Below are positions 1 to 5,261 of a DNA stretch of 5,261 nt, one piece after another (the first letter of the stretch is position 1; each line of letters opens with the position of its first letter). The translations under genes were made by a program, and so were the position numbers. A model generated the notes under the pieces. The model saw only the letters and a program-made list of their open reading frames with translations. It did no database searches and had not been told where the DNA came from. The stretch is from Rhodobacter sp. (lineage in GTDB: Bacteria; Pseudomonadota; Alphaproteobacteria; Rhodobacterales; Rhodobacteraceae), in NCBI GenBank assembly GCA_027482795.1, contig JAIXVS010000382.1:1-5261 (forward strand). The letters run 5' to 3'.

Positions 1-1
1 C

Positions 2-1561
2 ATCGCCTTTATCACCAACCGCAGCTTTATCGACAGCCGCACCTTTGACGGGTTTCGCCGCTATGTGGCAGCCGAGTTTGACGAAATTTATGTGGTGGAT
101 TTGGGCGGGGATGTGCGTGCCAACCCCAAACTTTCGGGCACAAAAAACAATGTCTTTGGCATACAAACAGGGGTGGCGATTTCGTTTTTCGTGCGCCGCG
201 CCCGCGATAAGGACAAGTTGAAACCACCCGCGCAAATTCACTATGTCCGCCGCCCTGAAATGGACACATCGGATGAAAAGCTGGCATGGCTGTCGCAGGT
301 CAAGGCCAGCGATGCCCCCTTTGTGCAGATCACCCCCGACAAGAACGCCAACTGGATCAACCTAACTGAAAACGACTGGGACAGCATGATCCCCGTGGCA
401 GATAAGGTGACGAAGGCGGCCAAGACCAAGGGGCAGGAAAGGGCGATTTTTAAACTTGTGTCCTTAGGTGTCTCAACCAACCGAGACGACTGGTGCTATG
501 ATTTCTCCGTCGATGCATTGAAGACTAAAGTGAGTGACTTTTTGTTGGCCTACAATAGCGTTGTCCAAAACGAACTGCCGCAGCCAGAAAACACTGATGG
601 TGCAGAACGAATAAAGTGGACTACTGAGCTAGTCGCTTTAGCAAAAAAGCGTCACGCAATCTCAGAGGGCGATCTTAGCTTTCGCACGGCACAGTATCGA
701 CCATTCGTAAGAAAATCAGTGGTATACACAGACTATTTGATGCATCGTTTCTATGCACAAAAGGCAGCTTTTCCATTAGATTTTTCGCTGAAAAACCAGT
801 CGATAAATGTGTATTCACTCAATTCTGAATGGCCTCTTGCATCATTTGTTAGCTCTGCAATTCCAGATCTCAATATGCTGAAGCAGGGGAATGGTGGAAC
901 ATTTTGCCTCCCCCGCCAACGCTACACCTCCACAGGCGAGCAGATCGACAATATCACCGATTGGGCGCTTGCGCAGTTCACCGCGCATTACGGCAAGGGG
1001 GCGGGCATCACCAAGGATGATGTTTTCGCCTATGTCTATGCCGTGCTGCACGACCCCATTTACCGCGAAACCTATGCGCTGAACCTGAAACGCGAATTTC
1101 CGCGCATCCCGCTGTATCCCCATTTCCCGCAATGGCGCGATTGGGGCAAATCTTTGCTGGCGCTGCACATCGGCTATGAAAGCGCCACCCCTTGGCCCCT
1201 CACCCGCCGCGATGTGCCCGACACCCGCGCCGCCGCCGCAGGCCTGCCCCCCAAAGCCGCGCTAAAGGCGGACAGAGACGCAGGCACTATCACGCTAGAT
1301 TCGGAGACCACCCTTTCCGCCATCCCCCCCGAATGTTGGGATTATAAGCTGGGCAATCGGTCTGCCCTTGAATGGATTTTGGACCAATACAAGGAAAAAA
1401 CCCCAAAAGACAAAACCATCCGCGAAAAGTTTAACACCTACCGCTTTGTCGATTACAAAGACCATGTGATCGACTTGCTTCTGCGCGTGACCCGCGTGTC
1501 GGTGGAAACGATGGCCATCACCAATGCCATGCGAAAAGCACCCCGCGATGGTGGCAGTTGA
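2..1561 (+). CDS. Type ISP restriction-modification enzyme, C-terminal part (5' end outside window)
   Basis: The frame is open from the first bases to the TGA at 1559-1561, giving 519 residues of a longer protein. A GTG at 65 is in frame, but the reading continues upstream with family-like sequence (AFITNRSFIDSRTF at about 5-46), so it is not the true start. That opening resembles the strand following the NPPY motif of N6-adenine methyltransferases. Next come VVDLGGDVRANPKLSGTKN and VFGIQTGVAISFFV, then GVSTNRDDWCYDFS (about 467-508), YRPFVRKSVVYTDYLM (about 695-742) and a C-terminal block including ALEWILDQY and DLLLRVTRVSVETM. This order is what I know from the LlaGI/LlaBIII type, where one polypeptide of about 1,600 residues carries nuclease, helicase, methyltransferase and target recognition; only the last two are represented here. 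The enzyme would methylate adenine in host sites and cut unmodified foreign DNA in the cytoplasm. No stop or frameshift is seen. It could also be annotated as a DEAD/DEAH helicase family protein or N-6 DNA methylase. The family call is firm; activity is not shown. Confidence 0.85.
   Translation: MAFITNRSFIDSRTFDGFRRYVAAEFDEIYVVDLGGDVRANPKLSGTKNNVFGIQTGVAISFFVRRARDKDKLKPPAQIHYVRRPEMDTSDEKLAWLSQVKASDAPFVQITPDKNANWINLTENDWDSMIPVADKVTKAAKTKGQERAIFKLVSLGVSTNRDDWCYDFSVDALKTKVSDFLLAYNSVVQNELPQPENTDGAERIKWTTELVALAKKRHAISEGDLSFRTAQYRPFVRKSVVYTDYLMHRFYAQKAAFPLDFSLKNQSINVYSLNSEWPLASFVSSAIPDLNMLKQGNGGTFCLPRQRYTSTGEQIDNITDWALAQFTAHYGKGAGITKDDVFAYVYAVLHDPIYRETYALNLKREFPRIPLYPHFPQWRDWGKSLLALHIGYESATPWPLTRRDVPDTRAAAAGLPPKAALKADRDAGTITLDSETTLSAIPPECWDYKLGNRSALEWILDQYKEKTPKDKTIREKFNTYRFVDYKDHVIDLLLRVTRVSVETMAITNAMRKAPRDGGS
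421..900. other. AT-richer segment inside the restriction-modification gene, probable swapped target-recognition region
   Basis: Counting bases in 60-base blocks gives 212 G+C of 480 (44%) for 421-900, with two blocks at 38% (721-840). The blocks just before (301-420) have about 58% and those just after (901-1020) about 60%. The segment also uses codons such as TTA, AGA, GTA and TCA that are scarce in the flanks. The frame stays open throughout. By position it should cover the start of the C-terminal specificity domain, the part that reads the DNA target. Exchange of this region by recombination is well known in restriction-modification families; that it happened here is an inference from composition. 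The edges are approximate. Confidence 0.6.
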
Positions 1562-1603
1562 CCCAGCCCCCCCTCCCCGCTAGGACATAGCCAAACCCTA
1601 GGC

Positions 1604-1607
1604 AGGA
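1604..1607 (+). promoter_or_regulatory. Ribosome binding site of rnd, in the 54-base spacer
   Basis: AGGA lies 8 bases before the ATG at 1616 and supports that start. The rest of the spacer (1562-1615) is C-rich, with a run of seven C at 1567-1573 and the palindrome CCTAGG at 1597-1602. I see no hairpin followed by a T run and no good -35/-10 pair, so the operon promoter may lie inside the upstream gene or be of a type I cannot recognise. Confidence 0.5.
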
Positions 1608-1615
1608 CACCCCCC

Positions 1616-2230
1616 ATGGCCATATATCTTTATCAAAACGATCTGCCCGATGGGCTGGCCCTTGGGCCCGTGGTGGCGATTGATACGGAAACCATGGGGC
1701 TGAACCCTGCGCGGGATCGTTTGTGTTTGGTGCAGCTGTCGTCCGGTGATGGGAATGCGCATTTGGTGCAGATTGCGCGCGGGCAGGTGGGGGCGCCGAA
1801 TTTGGTGGCGCTGCTGACGGATCCTACTGTGCTAAAGCTGTTTCACTTTGGGCGGTTTGATATTGCGGCGCTGCAAGCGGCGTTTGGCGTGGCGACTGCG
1901 CCTGTGTGGTGCACGAAAATCGCGTCTCGCATGATCCGCACTTATACCGATCGCCACGGGTTGAAGTATTTGCTGCTGGAATATGCGGGGGTGGATGTGT
2001 CCAAGGCGCAGCAGACATCCGATTGGGGCAGCGCGGTGCTGACCGATGCGCAGCGCGATTATGCGGCGTCGGATGTGCTGTATTTGCACAAGCTGAAGGA
2101 GGCGCTGGAGGCGATTTTGATCCGCGAGGATCGGCTTGCGCTGGCGCAGGCCTGTTTTGACTTTTTGCCCACCCGTGCCAAGTTGGATTTGATGGGCTGG
2201 GACGAACCGAATGACATCTTCCACCACTGA
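1616..2230 (+). CDS. rnd: Ribonuclease D-like 3'-5' exonuclease, short form
   Basis: This 204-residue cytoplasmic protein carries a complete DEDDy exonuclease core. Exo I is VVAIDTETMGLN with D23 and E25, Exo II is LKLFHFGRFDIAAL with D82, and Exo III is YAASDVLYLHKL with Y149 and D153. These acidic residues bind the two metal ions that drive removal of 3' nucleotides. Escherichia coli RNase D has about 375 residues and a C-terminal HRDC domain; here only the nuclease domain is present, as is common in alphaproteobacterial versions. By family it would trim 3' ends of tRNA and other small RNAs. The ATG at 1616 has AGGA 8 bases upstream, and the first strand of the fold begins soon after it, so little can be missing. 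The gene overlaps kdsD by 20 bases, so the two are probably co-transcribed. The RNA substrate cannot be read from the sequence. Confidence 0.9.
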   Translation: MAIYLYQNDLPDGLALGPVVAIDTETMGLNPARDRLCLVQLSSGDGNAHLVQIARGQVGAPNLVALLTDPTVLKLFHFGRFDIAALQAAFGVATAPVWCTKIASRMIRTYTDRHGLKYLLLEYAGVDVSKAQQTSDWGSAVLTDAQRDYAASDVLYLHKLKEALEAILIREDRLALAQACFDFLPTRAKLDLMGWDEPNDIFHH

Positions 2231-3176
2231 CCTGATCACCACGGCCCGCCGCGTGATTGCGGCCGAGGCAGAGGCGCTGGGCGCGCTGGCGCACAGCATC
2301 GGGCCAGAGTTTGAGGCGGCTTGCGCGCGTATCCTTGCCTGCACGGGGCGGGTGATTGTGTCGGGCATCGGCAAATCGGGGCATATCGCGCGGAAAATCG
2401 CGGCCACGCTGGCCAGCACGGGCACGCCTGCGCATTTCGTTCACCCTGCCGAGGCAAGCCATGGCGATTTGGGGATGCTGACGGCGGGCGATATTGCGCT
2501 GCTGATTTCCAATTCGGGCGAGACGGCGGAACTGGCGGATATTATCGCGCATTGTCAGCGCTTTGGCATCCCGATGCTGGGAATTTCATCGCGCCCCGCC
2601 AGCACCATGGCGCGGGCCTGTGATATTGCCTTAATCTTGCCCGCAGTGGCCGAGGCGGGGGCCGAAGCGATTGTGCCCACCTCGTCCACCACGATGACAT
2701 TGGCGATGGGCGATGCGCTGGCCGTGGCACTGATGCAGCACCGTGCCTTTACCGCTGTGCATTTCCGCGCCTTTCACCCAGGCGGGCCTTTGGGCGCAAA
2801 ACTGCTGCGGGTGGCAGATGTGATGCATACGGGTATGCCGCTGGTTGCCGCAAGCGCCCCGATGAGCGAGGCGATTTTAACCATCAGCCAAAAGGGCTTT
2901 GGCGTGGTGGGCGTGCAGGACGCGCAGGGTAATTTGGTGGGCATTATCACCGATGGCGATTTGCGCCGCCATATGGATGGGCTGATGGGCATGAGAGCGG
3001 GCGATGTGATGACGCGCAGCCCGCGCAGTCTGGCCCCCGATGCGCTGGCGGGCAGTGCGCTGGCGCTGATGACGCAGGCGCAGATCACCTGCCTATTTGT
3101 GATTGACCCCGCAGCGCCACAGCGCGCGCGCGGCATTGTGCATATCCATGATTTCCTGCGCGCGGGGGTGATATGA
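2211..3176 (+). CDS. kdsD: D-arabinose 5-phosphate isomerase (KpsF/GutQ family)
   Basis: The enzyme converts D-ribulose 5-phosphate to D-arabinose 5-phosphate, the first committed step towards Kdo, the sugar linking lipid A to the LPS core. The 321 residues match the usual length (about 320-330). An N-terminal SIS sugar-isomerase domain (about 30-180) contains GIGKSGHIARKIAATLAST, HPAEASHGDLGML, ISNSGETAEL and VPTSSTTMTLAMGDALA, then FHPGGPLGAKLL. Two CBS domains follow (about 203-258 and 264-321), the first ending in IITDGDLRRHM. Residues K55, E107, E148 and H189 fall where I recall the catalytic K59, E111, E152 and H193 of E. coli KdsD, so it should be active. The ATG at 2211 lies inside the end of rnd (20-base overlap), with a weak GGGA 8 bases before it, so translation is probably coupled. 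The stop overlaps lptC by 4 bases. The placement with lpt genes supports an LPS role rather than a capsule (KpsF) or sugar alcohol (GutQ) role. Confidence 0.94.
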   Translation: MTSSTTDLITTARRVIAAEAEALGALAHSIGPEFEAACARILACTGRVIVSGIGKSGHIARKIAATLASTGTPAHFVHPAEASHGDLGMLTAGDIALLISNSGETAELADIIAHCQRFGIPMLGISSRPASTMARACDIALILPAVAEAGAEAIVPTSSTTMTLAMGDALAVALMQHRAFTAVHFRAFHPGGPLGAKLLRVADVMHTGMPLVAASAPMSEAILTISQKGFGVVGVQDAQGNLVGIITDGDLRRHMDGLMGMRAGDVMTRSPRSLAPDALAGSALALMTQAQITCLFVIDPAAPQRARGIVHIHDFLRAGVI

Positions 3177-3802
3177 GCGCGCCCCCAAACAGTCTGCCGC
3201 CAAACAGCCTGCCGCCGCGCAAATATGCCTTTGCGCGCCATTCGCGCCGCATCCGTTTTCTAAAACTTATCCTGCCTGCGGTGGCGCTGGCGATTCTATC
3301 CAGCCTGTTTTTGTTTTCGCGCAGCATCACGCTAGACGGCGCAATTCCCTTTGCCGAAGTCGACATCGAAGACCGCCTGCGCGAGCCGAAGATGACCGAT
3401 GTGCGCATTGCCACCACCGCGGCCAATGGTGCTGCGATTGATTTAACCGCCACAACCGTCATCCCGCAGGGCAAGCGGCGCGCTATTGCAAATACCGCTA
3501 CGGGCAAAATTACAGCGCTGTCGGGCGATGTGACCACGATCACCGCGGCCAGCCTGAATTATAACGATGGCGCAGAAAAGGCGGCGCTGACGGGCGGGGT
3601 GCATATAGATTCGGGCGGGTATGTGATGACCACGCAGGCGCTGGATGTGGATATCGCCAGCGCTGCCGCGACAAGCCGCTCGCAGGTGCAGGCAACGGGG
3701 CCGCTGGGCGATTTGACCGCAGGGCGCATGAGCGTGCAGCAAACCAATGGTAAATTTCTTCTTGTTTTCAATTCGGGTGTGCGCCTGTTATACAGGCCCT
3801 AA
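3173..3802 (+). CDS. lptC: LPS export system inner-membrane protein LptC
   Basis: LptC is a bitopic inner-membrane protein that takes LPS from the LptB2FG extractor and hands it to LptA in the periplasm. This 209-residue protein has a basic cytoplasmic tail with KYAFARHSRRIRF, one membrane helix at about 29-49 (FLKLILPAVALAILSSLFLF), and a periplasmic part rich in short beta strands (about 55-209), including ATGKITALSGDVTTI and NYNDGAEKAALTGGVHIDS, as expected for the LptC/OstA-like jellyroll. The length is near the E. coli protein (191 residues). The ATG overlaps the kdsD stop as ATGA, a typical coupled start. LptC sequences diverge strongly, so the call rests on topology plus position just before lptA and lptB. 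The extreme N-terminus has a short Pro/Asn/Ser repeat, listed separately. Confidence 0.87.
   Translation: MSAPPNSLPPNSLPPRKYAFARHSRRIRFLKLILPAVALAILSSLFLFSRSITLDGAIPFAEVDIEDRLREPKMTDVRIATTAANGAAIDLTATTVIPQGKRRAIANTATGKITALSGDVTTITAASLNYNDGAEKAALTGGVHIDSGGYVMTTQALDVDIASAAATSRSQVQATGPLGDLTAGRMSVQQTNGKFLLVFNSGVRLLYRP
3185..3214 (+). repeat. Two-copy 15-base tandem repeat at the start of lptC
   Basis: The units 3185-3199 and 3200-3214 (CCAAACAGTCTGCCG and the same with one T-to-C change) are adjacent and in frame, giving PPNSLPPNSLPP in the cytoplasmic tail. A partial further unit follows. Because the unit is a multiple of three, copy-number change would keep the frame. Confidence 0.8.
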
Positions 3803-3850
3803 CGCCGCTGCCGAAAGGCTGGGGTCGGGTGAGTTTAGATCAAGGTATTT

Positions 3851-3854
3851 GGGG
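3851..3854 (+). promoter_or_regulatory. Ribosome binding site favouring the ATG start of lptA
   Basis: GGGG sits 7 bases before the ATG at 3862. The alternative in-frame GTG at 3829 also has a GGGG upstream (3821-3824), but only 4 bases away. The spacing and the signal peptide that begins at 3862 together favour the ATG. Confidence 0.45.
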
Positions 3855-3861
3855 CAAAGCG

Positions 3862-4398
3862 ATGCGGCGTTACATTTTGGCATTGGCCATGATGCTGCCT
3901 TTTTGGCAGCCCTTTGCGCCGCCCGCCGTGGCGCAATCGGCTGAGTCTGCATCCATCACCTTTGGCGGGCTAAAGGGCGATCCCAAAGCGCCTGTTGCGG
4001 TTACATCGGAAAGTTTGGCCGTGGATGAAGCAGCCCGCACGGCAGTGTTCACGGGAAATGTTGTGGTCGTGCAGGGCGAGATGCGCCTATCTGCCGCCGA
4101 GGTGCGGGTGGAATACGAAGCTGATGCTGACCGTATTGCGCGGCTGTGGGCATCGGGCGGGGTACTTTTGGTCAATGCCACAGATGCCGCGCAATCGCAA
4201 AATGCGGAATATGTAATTGATACAGGGATTGTCACCATGACAGGCGCGGTTGTGCTGACCCAAGGGCCTGCAACCTTTACCGCCGAGACATTTGTGGCAA
4301 ACATGCAAACGGGTCTTGGGCAGTTGCAAGGCGGGGTGCGCAGCACCTTTGTTCCCAGCGCGGAATCAGAGGGCGCGCCACAGAAAGCAGCGCCATGA
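3862..4398 (+). CDS. lptA: Periplasmic LPS-binding bridge protein LptA (OstA family)
   Basis: LptA monomers form the periplasmic bridge that carries LPS from LptC to LptD at the outer membrane. The 178-residue product from the ATG at 3862 starts with a classic signal peptide: MRRYILALAMMLPFW, a hydrophobic core, and a likely signal peptidase I site AVA|Q after residue 24. The mature part (about 30-165) is an OstA beta-jellyroll with the family-like strand pattern TAVFTGNVVVVQGEMRLSA (60-78) and repeats of it at about 118-135. The tail (about 165-178) is Ser/Glu/Ala/Pro-rich and probably disordered. An upstream in-frame GTG at 3829 would add 11 residues (MSLDQGIWGKA) before the signal peptide; I judge this less likely. 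The gene follows lptC after 59 bases and its stop overlaps lptB by 4 bases. Function is inferred from fold pattern, export signal and neighbours. Confidence 0.9.
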   Translation: MRRYILALAMMLPFWQPFAPPAVAQSAESASITFGGLKGDPKAPVAVTSESLAVDEAARTAVFTGNVVVVQGEMRLSAAEVRVEYEADADRIARLWASGGVLLVNATDAAQSQNAEYVIDTGIVTMTGAVVLTQGPATFTAETFVANMQTGLGQLQGGVRSTFVPSAESEGAPQKAAP

Positions 4399-5189
4399 CA
4401 GCCCCCGCGATGACTGCCCCACACCCGCAAAGCGCCGCCCTCACGGGCCTGACTTCGGGCCTGCCCACGGGTTTGAATGTGCAAAACCTGCGCAAAAGTT
4501 ATAAAAAGCGCGTGGTGATCCGCGATGTGTCTTTGCGGCTGGAACGGGGCGAAGTGGTGGCCCTATTGGGCCCCAACGGCTGCGGGAAAACCACCTGCTT
4601 TTATTCGATTGCAGGCCTTGTGACCCCTGATGCGGGCCATGTGATGATTGATGGGCAAGAGGTAACCGCGCTGCCCATGTATCGGCGCGCGCAAATGGGG
4701 ATTGGCTATTTGCCGCAAGAAATGTCGATTTTTCGCGGGCTGAACGTGCAAGAGAATATTCTGGCCGTGCTGGAAATTGCCGAAAAAGACCACCACCGCC
4801 GCCGCGAGCGGTTGGAACAACTGCTGTCAGAATTTTCCATCAGCCACCTGCGCGAAGCCCCCGCCATGGCCCTATCGGGGGGCGAGCGGCGGCGCGCCGA
4901 GATTGCGCGCTGCCTTGCGGCCAATCCGCAATACCTGCTGCTGGACGAACCCTTTGCGGGCGTAGACCCCATTGCCGTGGGCGATATTCGCCATTTGGTG
5001 CATGATCTGAAATCGCGCGGCATTGGCGTTTTGATTACAGATCACAACGTGGCCGAAACCCTGTCTATCGTGGATCGCGCCTATATTTTGCACGATGGCG
5101 TGGTGCTGAAAACGGGCACCACCGCCGAGATTGTCGCGGATGAGGTCGTGCGCCGCGTTTACTTAGGTGAGAACTTTCGCCTATCGTGA
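4395..5189 (+). CDS. lptB: LPS export ABC transporter ATP-binding protein LptB
   Basis: LptB is the cytoplasmic ATPase that, as a dimer with LptF and LptG, pulls LPS out of the inner membrane. All ABC motifs are visible in this 264-residue protein: Walker A GPNGCGKTT (59-67, K65), Q-loop YLPQE (Q108), signature LSGGERRRAEIAR (160-172), Walker B YLLLDEP (180-186, D184 and E185), D-loop GVDP (189-192) and switch histidine TDHN (H217). LSGGERRR and DEPFAGVDP are typical of LptB among ABC ATPases. The protein is some 20 residues longer than E. coli LptB (241), owing to an Ala/Thr/Pro/Gly-rich N-terminal stretch before NVQNLRKSY at 28. Walker A has Cys where Ala is more usual. The ATG at 4395 overlaps the lptA stop (ATGA) with no good ribosome site, pointing to coupled translation. 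A second in-frame ATG lies at 4410. Partner genes lptF and lptG are not in the window. Confidence 0.96.
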   Translation: MTAPAMTAPHPQSAALTGLTSGLPTGLNVQNLRKSYKKRVVIRDVSLRLERGEVVALLGPNGCGKTTCFYSIAGLVTPDAGHVMIDGQEVTALPMYRRAQMGIGYLPQEMSIFRGLNVQENILAVLEIAEKDHHRRRERLEQLLSEFSISHLREAPAMALSGGERRRAEIARCLAANPQYLLLDEPFAGVDPIAVGDIRHLVHDLKSRGIGVLITDHNVAETLSIVDRAYILHDGVVLKTGTTAEIVADEVVRRVYLGENFRLS

Positions 5190-5219
5190 CAGTTTTATGA
5201 AATTGCCGCTGCTAATTTG

Positions 5220-5248
5220 TTGACAAGTGGCCATTGCCGTCCCCAAAT
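5220..5248 (+). promoter_or_regulatory. Possible sigma-70-type promoter downstream of lptB
   Basis: A perfect -35 box TTGACA lies at 5220-5225. A 17-base spacer leads to CCAAAT (5243-5248), which matches TATAAT at only three positions, so the pair is incomplete. Alphaproteobacterial promoters often have a good -35 and a weak -10. A second pair, GTGACA at 5186-5191 with GCTAAT at 5211-5216, has a 19-base spacer and is poorer in that respect. The downstream gene would be the target. Confidence 0.4.
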
Positions 5249-5258
5249 GAAGGGGATG
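5238..5258 (+). promoter_or_regulatory. Small hairpin including an AGGGG Shine-Dalgarno-like run at the window edge
   Basis: CGTCCCC (5238-5244) pairs with GGGGATG (5252-5258) around the 7-base loop AAATGAA, giving seven pairs with one G-U. The GGGG arm, preceded by AA, is a good ribosome binding sequence for a start just beyond the window. The ATG at 5256 directly touches the GGGG, so it is an unlikely start for that site. No T run is visible, so this is not clearly a terminator. The next gene itself cannot be seen. Confidence 0.35.
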
Positions 5259-5261
5259 CAA

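Noticed and set aside
65..67. GTG as the start of the restriction-modification gene
   Set aside because: The same frame is open upstream to the window edge and encodes family-like sequence there, so the gene continues beyond the window.
1562..1615. Possible terminator or promoter between the restriction-modification gene and rnd
   Set aside because: The C-rich stretch has no stem followed by a T run, and no -35/-10 pair fits. Only the AGGA ribosome site is supported.
1824..2552. Long minus-strand open frame (242 codons) opposite rnd and kdsD
   Set aside because: It runs antisense to two clearly recognised genes. Its translation is rich in Arg, Pro and Ala with no recognisable motif, as expected for a shadow frame in GC-rich DNA.
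3803..3861. Possible regulatory element in the lptC-lptA gap
   Set aside because: No convincing hairpin or promoter boxes; it looks like a short spacer with the lptA ribosome site.
3870..4484. Minus-strand open frame (204 codons) opposite lptA
   Set aside because: It is antisense to a well-supported gene, with no domain or ribosome site that I can see; a composition artefact.
1..5261. CRISPR array, tRNA, rRNA, insertion sequence or a new multi-gene system
   Set aside because: No spaced direct repeats, transposase-like frame, terminal inverted repeats or RNA-gene signatures were seen. All coding space is explained by known families.

Overview
The window looks like a piece of an alphaproteobacterial chromosome, most likely Rhodobacteraceae-like. 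The reasons are a GC-rich composition (around 60% in the segments I counted outside one dip), the gene order rnd-kdsD-lptC-lptA-lptB, a short exonuclease-only RNase D, and protein motifs typical of that group. The assignment is by recognition, not by a search. All real genes lie on the plus strand.

Region 1 (2-1561) is the 3' end of a large gene whose start lies outside the window. It encodes the end of the methyltransferase part and the C-terminal specificity part of a Type ISP (single-polypeptide) restriction-modification enzyme. Its middle (about 421-900) is clearly AT-richer, 44% GC by count against 57-63% in counted blocks on either side. That fits a recombined target-recognition segment.

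Region 2 (1562-1615) is a short C-rich spacer with the ribosome binding site of the next gene. I see no convincing terminator or promoter in it.

Region 3 (1616-5189) is a compact core operon for the cell envelope: rnd (DEDDy exonuclease), kdsD (arabinose-5-phosphate isomerase, first step towards Kdo), lptC (inner-membrane bitopic LPS transport protein), lptA (periplasmic LPS bridge) and lptB (ATPase of the LPS extractor). Three of the four junctions overlap (20, 4 and 4 bases), which suggests one transcript with coupled translation. KdsD supplies the precursor of the inner-core sugar, and LptB, LptC and LptA move finished LPS to the outer membrane with LptF, LptG, LptD and LptE, which are not in this window.

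Region 4 (5190-5261) is non-coding as far as it goes. It has a perfect TTGACA -35-like box and, at the very edge, a small hairpin that includes an AGGGG Shine-Dalgarno-like run. It probably leads into the next gene, which in related genomes is often the ribosome hibernation factor hpf/raiA, but that gene is not visible here.

I found no CRISPR array, tRNA, rRNA, insertion sequence or clearly new system. The most interesting point is the mosaic composition of the restriction-modification gene and its position directly beside an essential operon.
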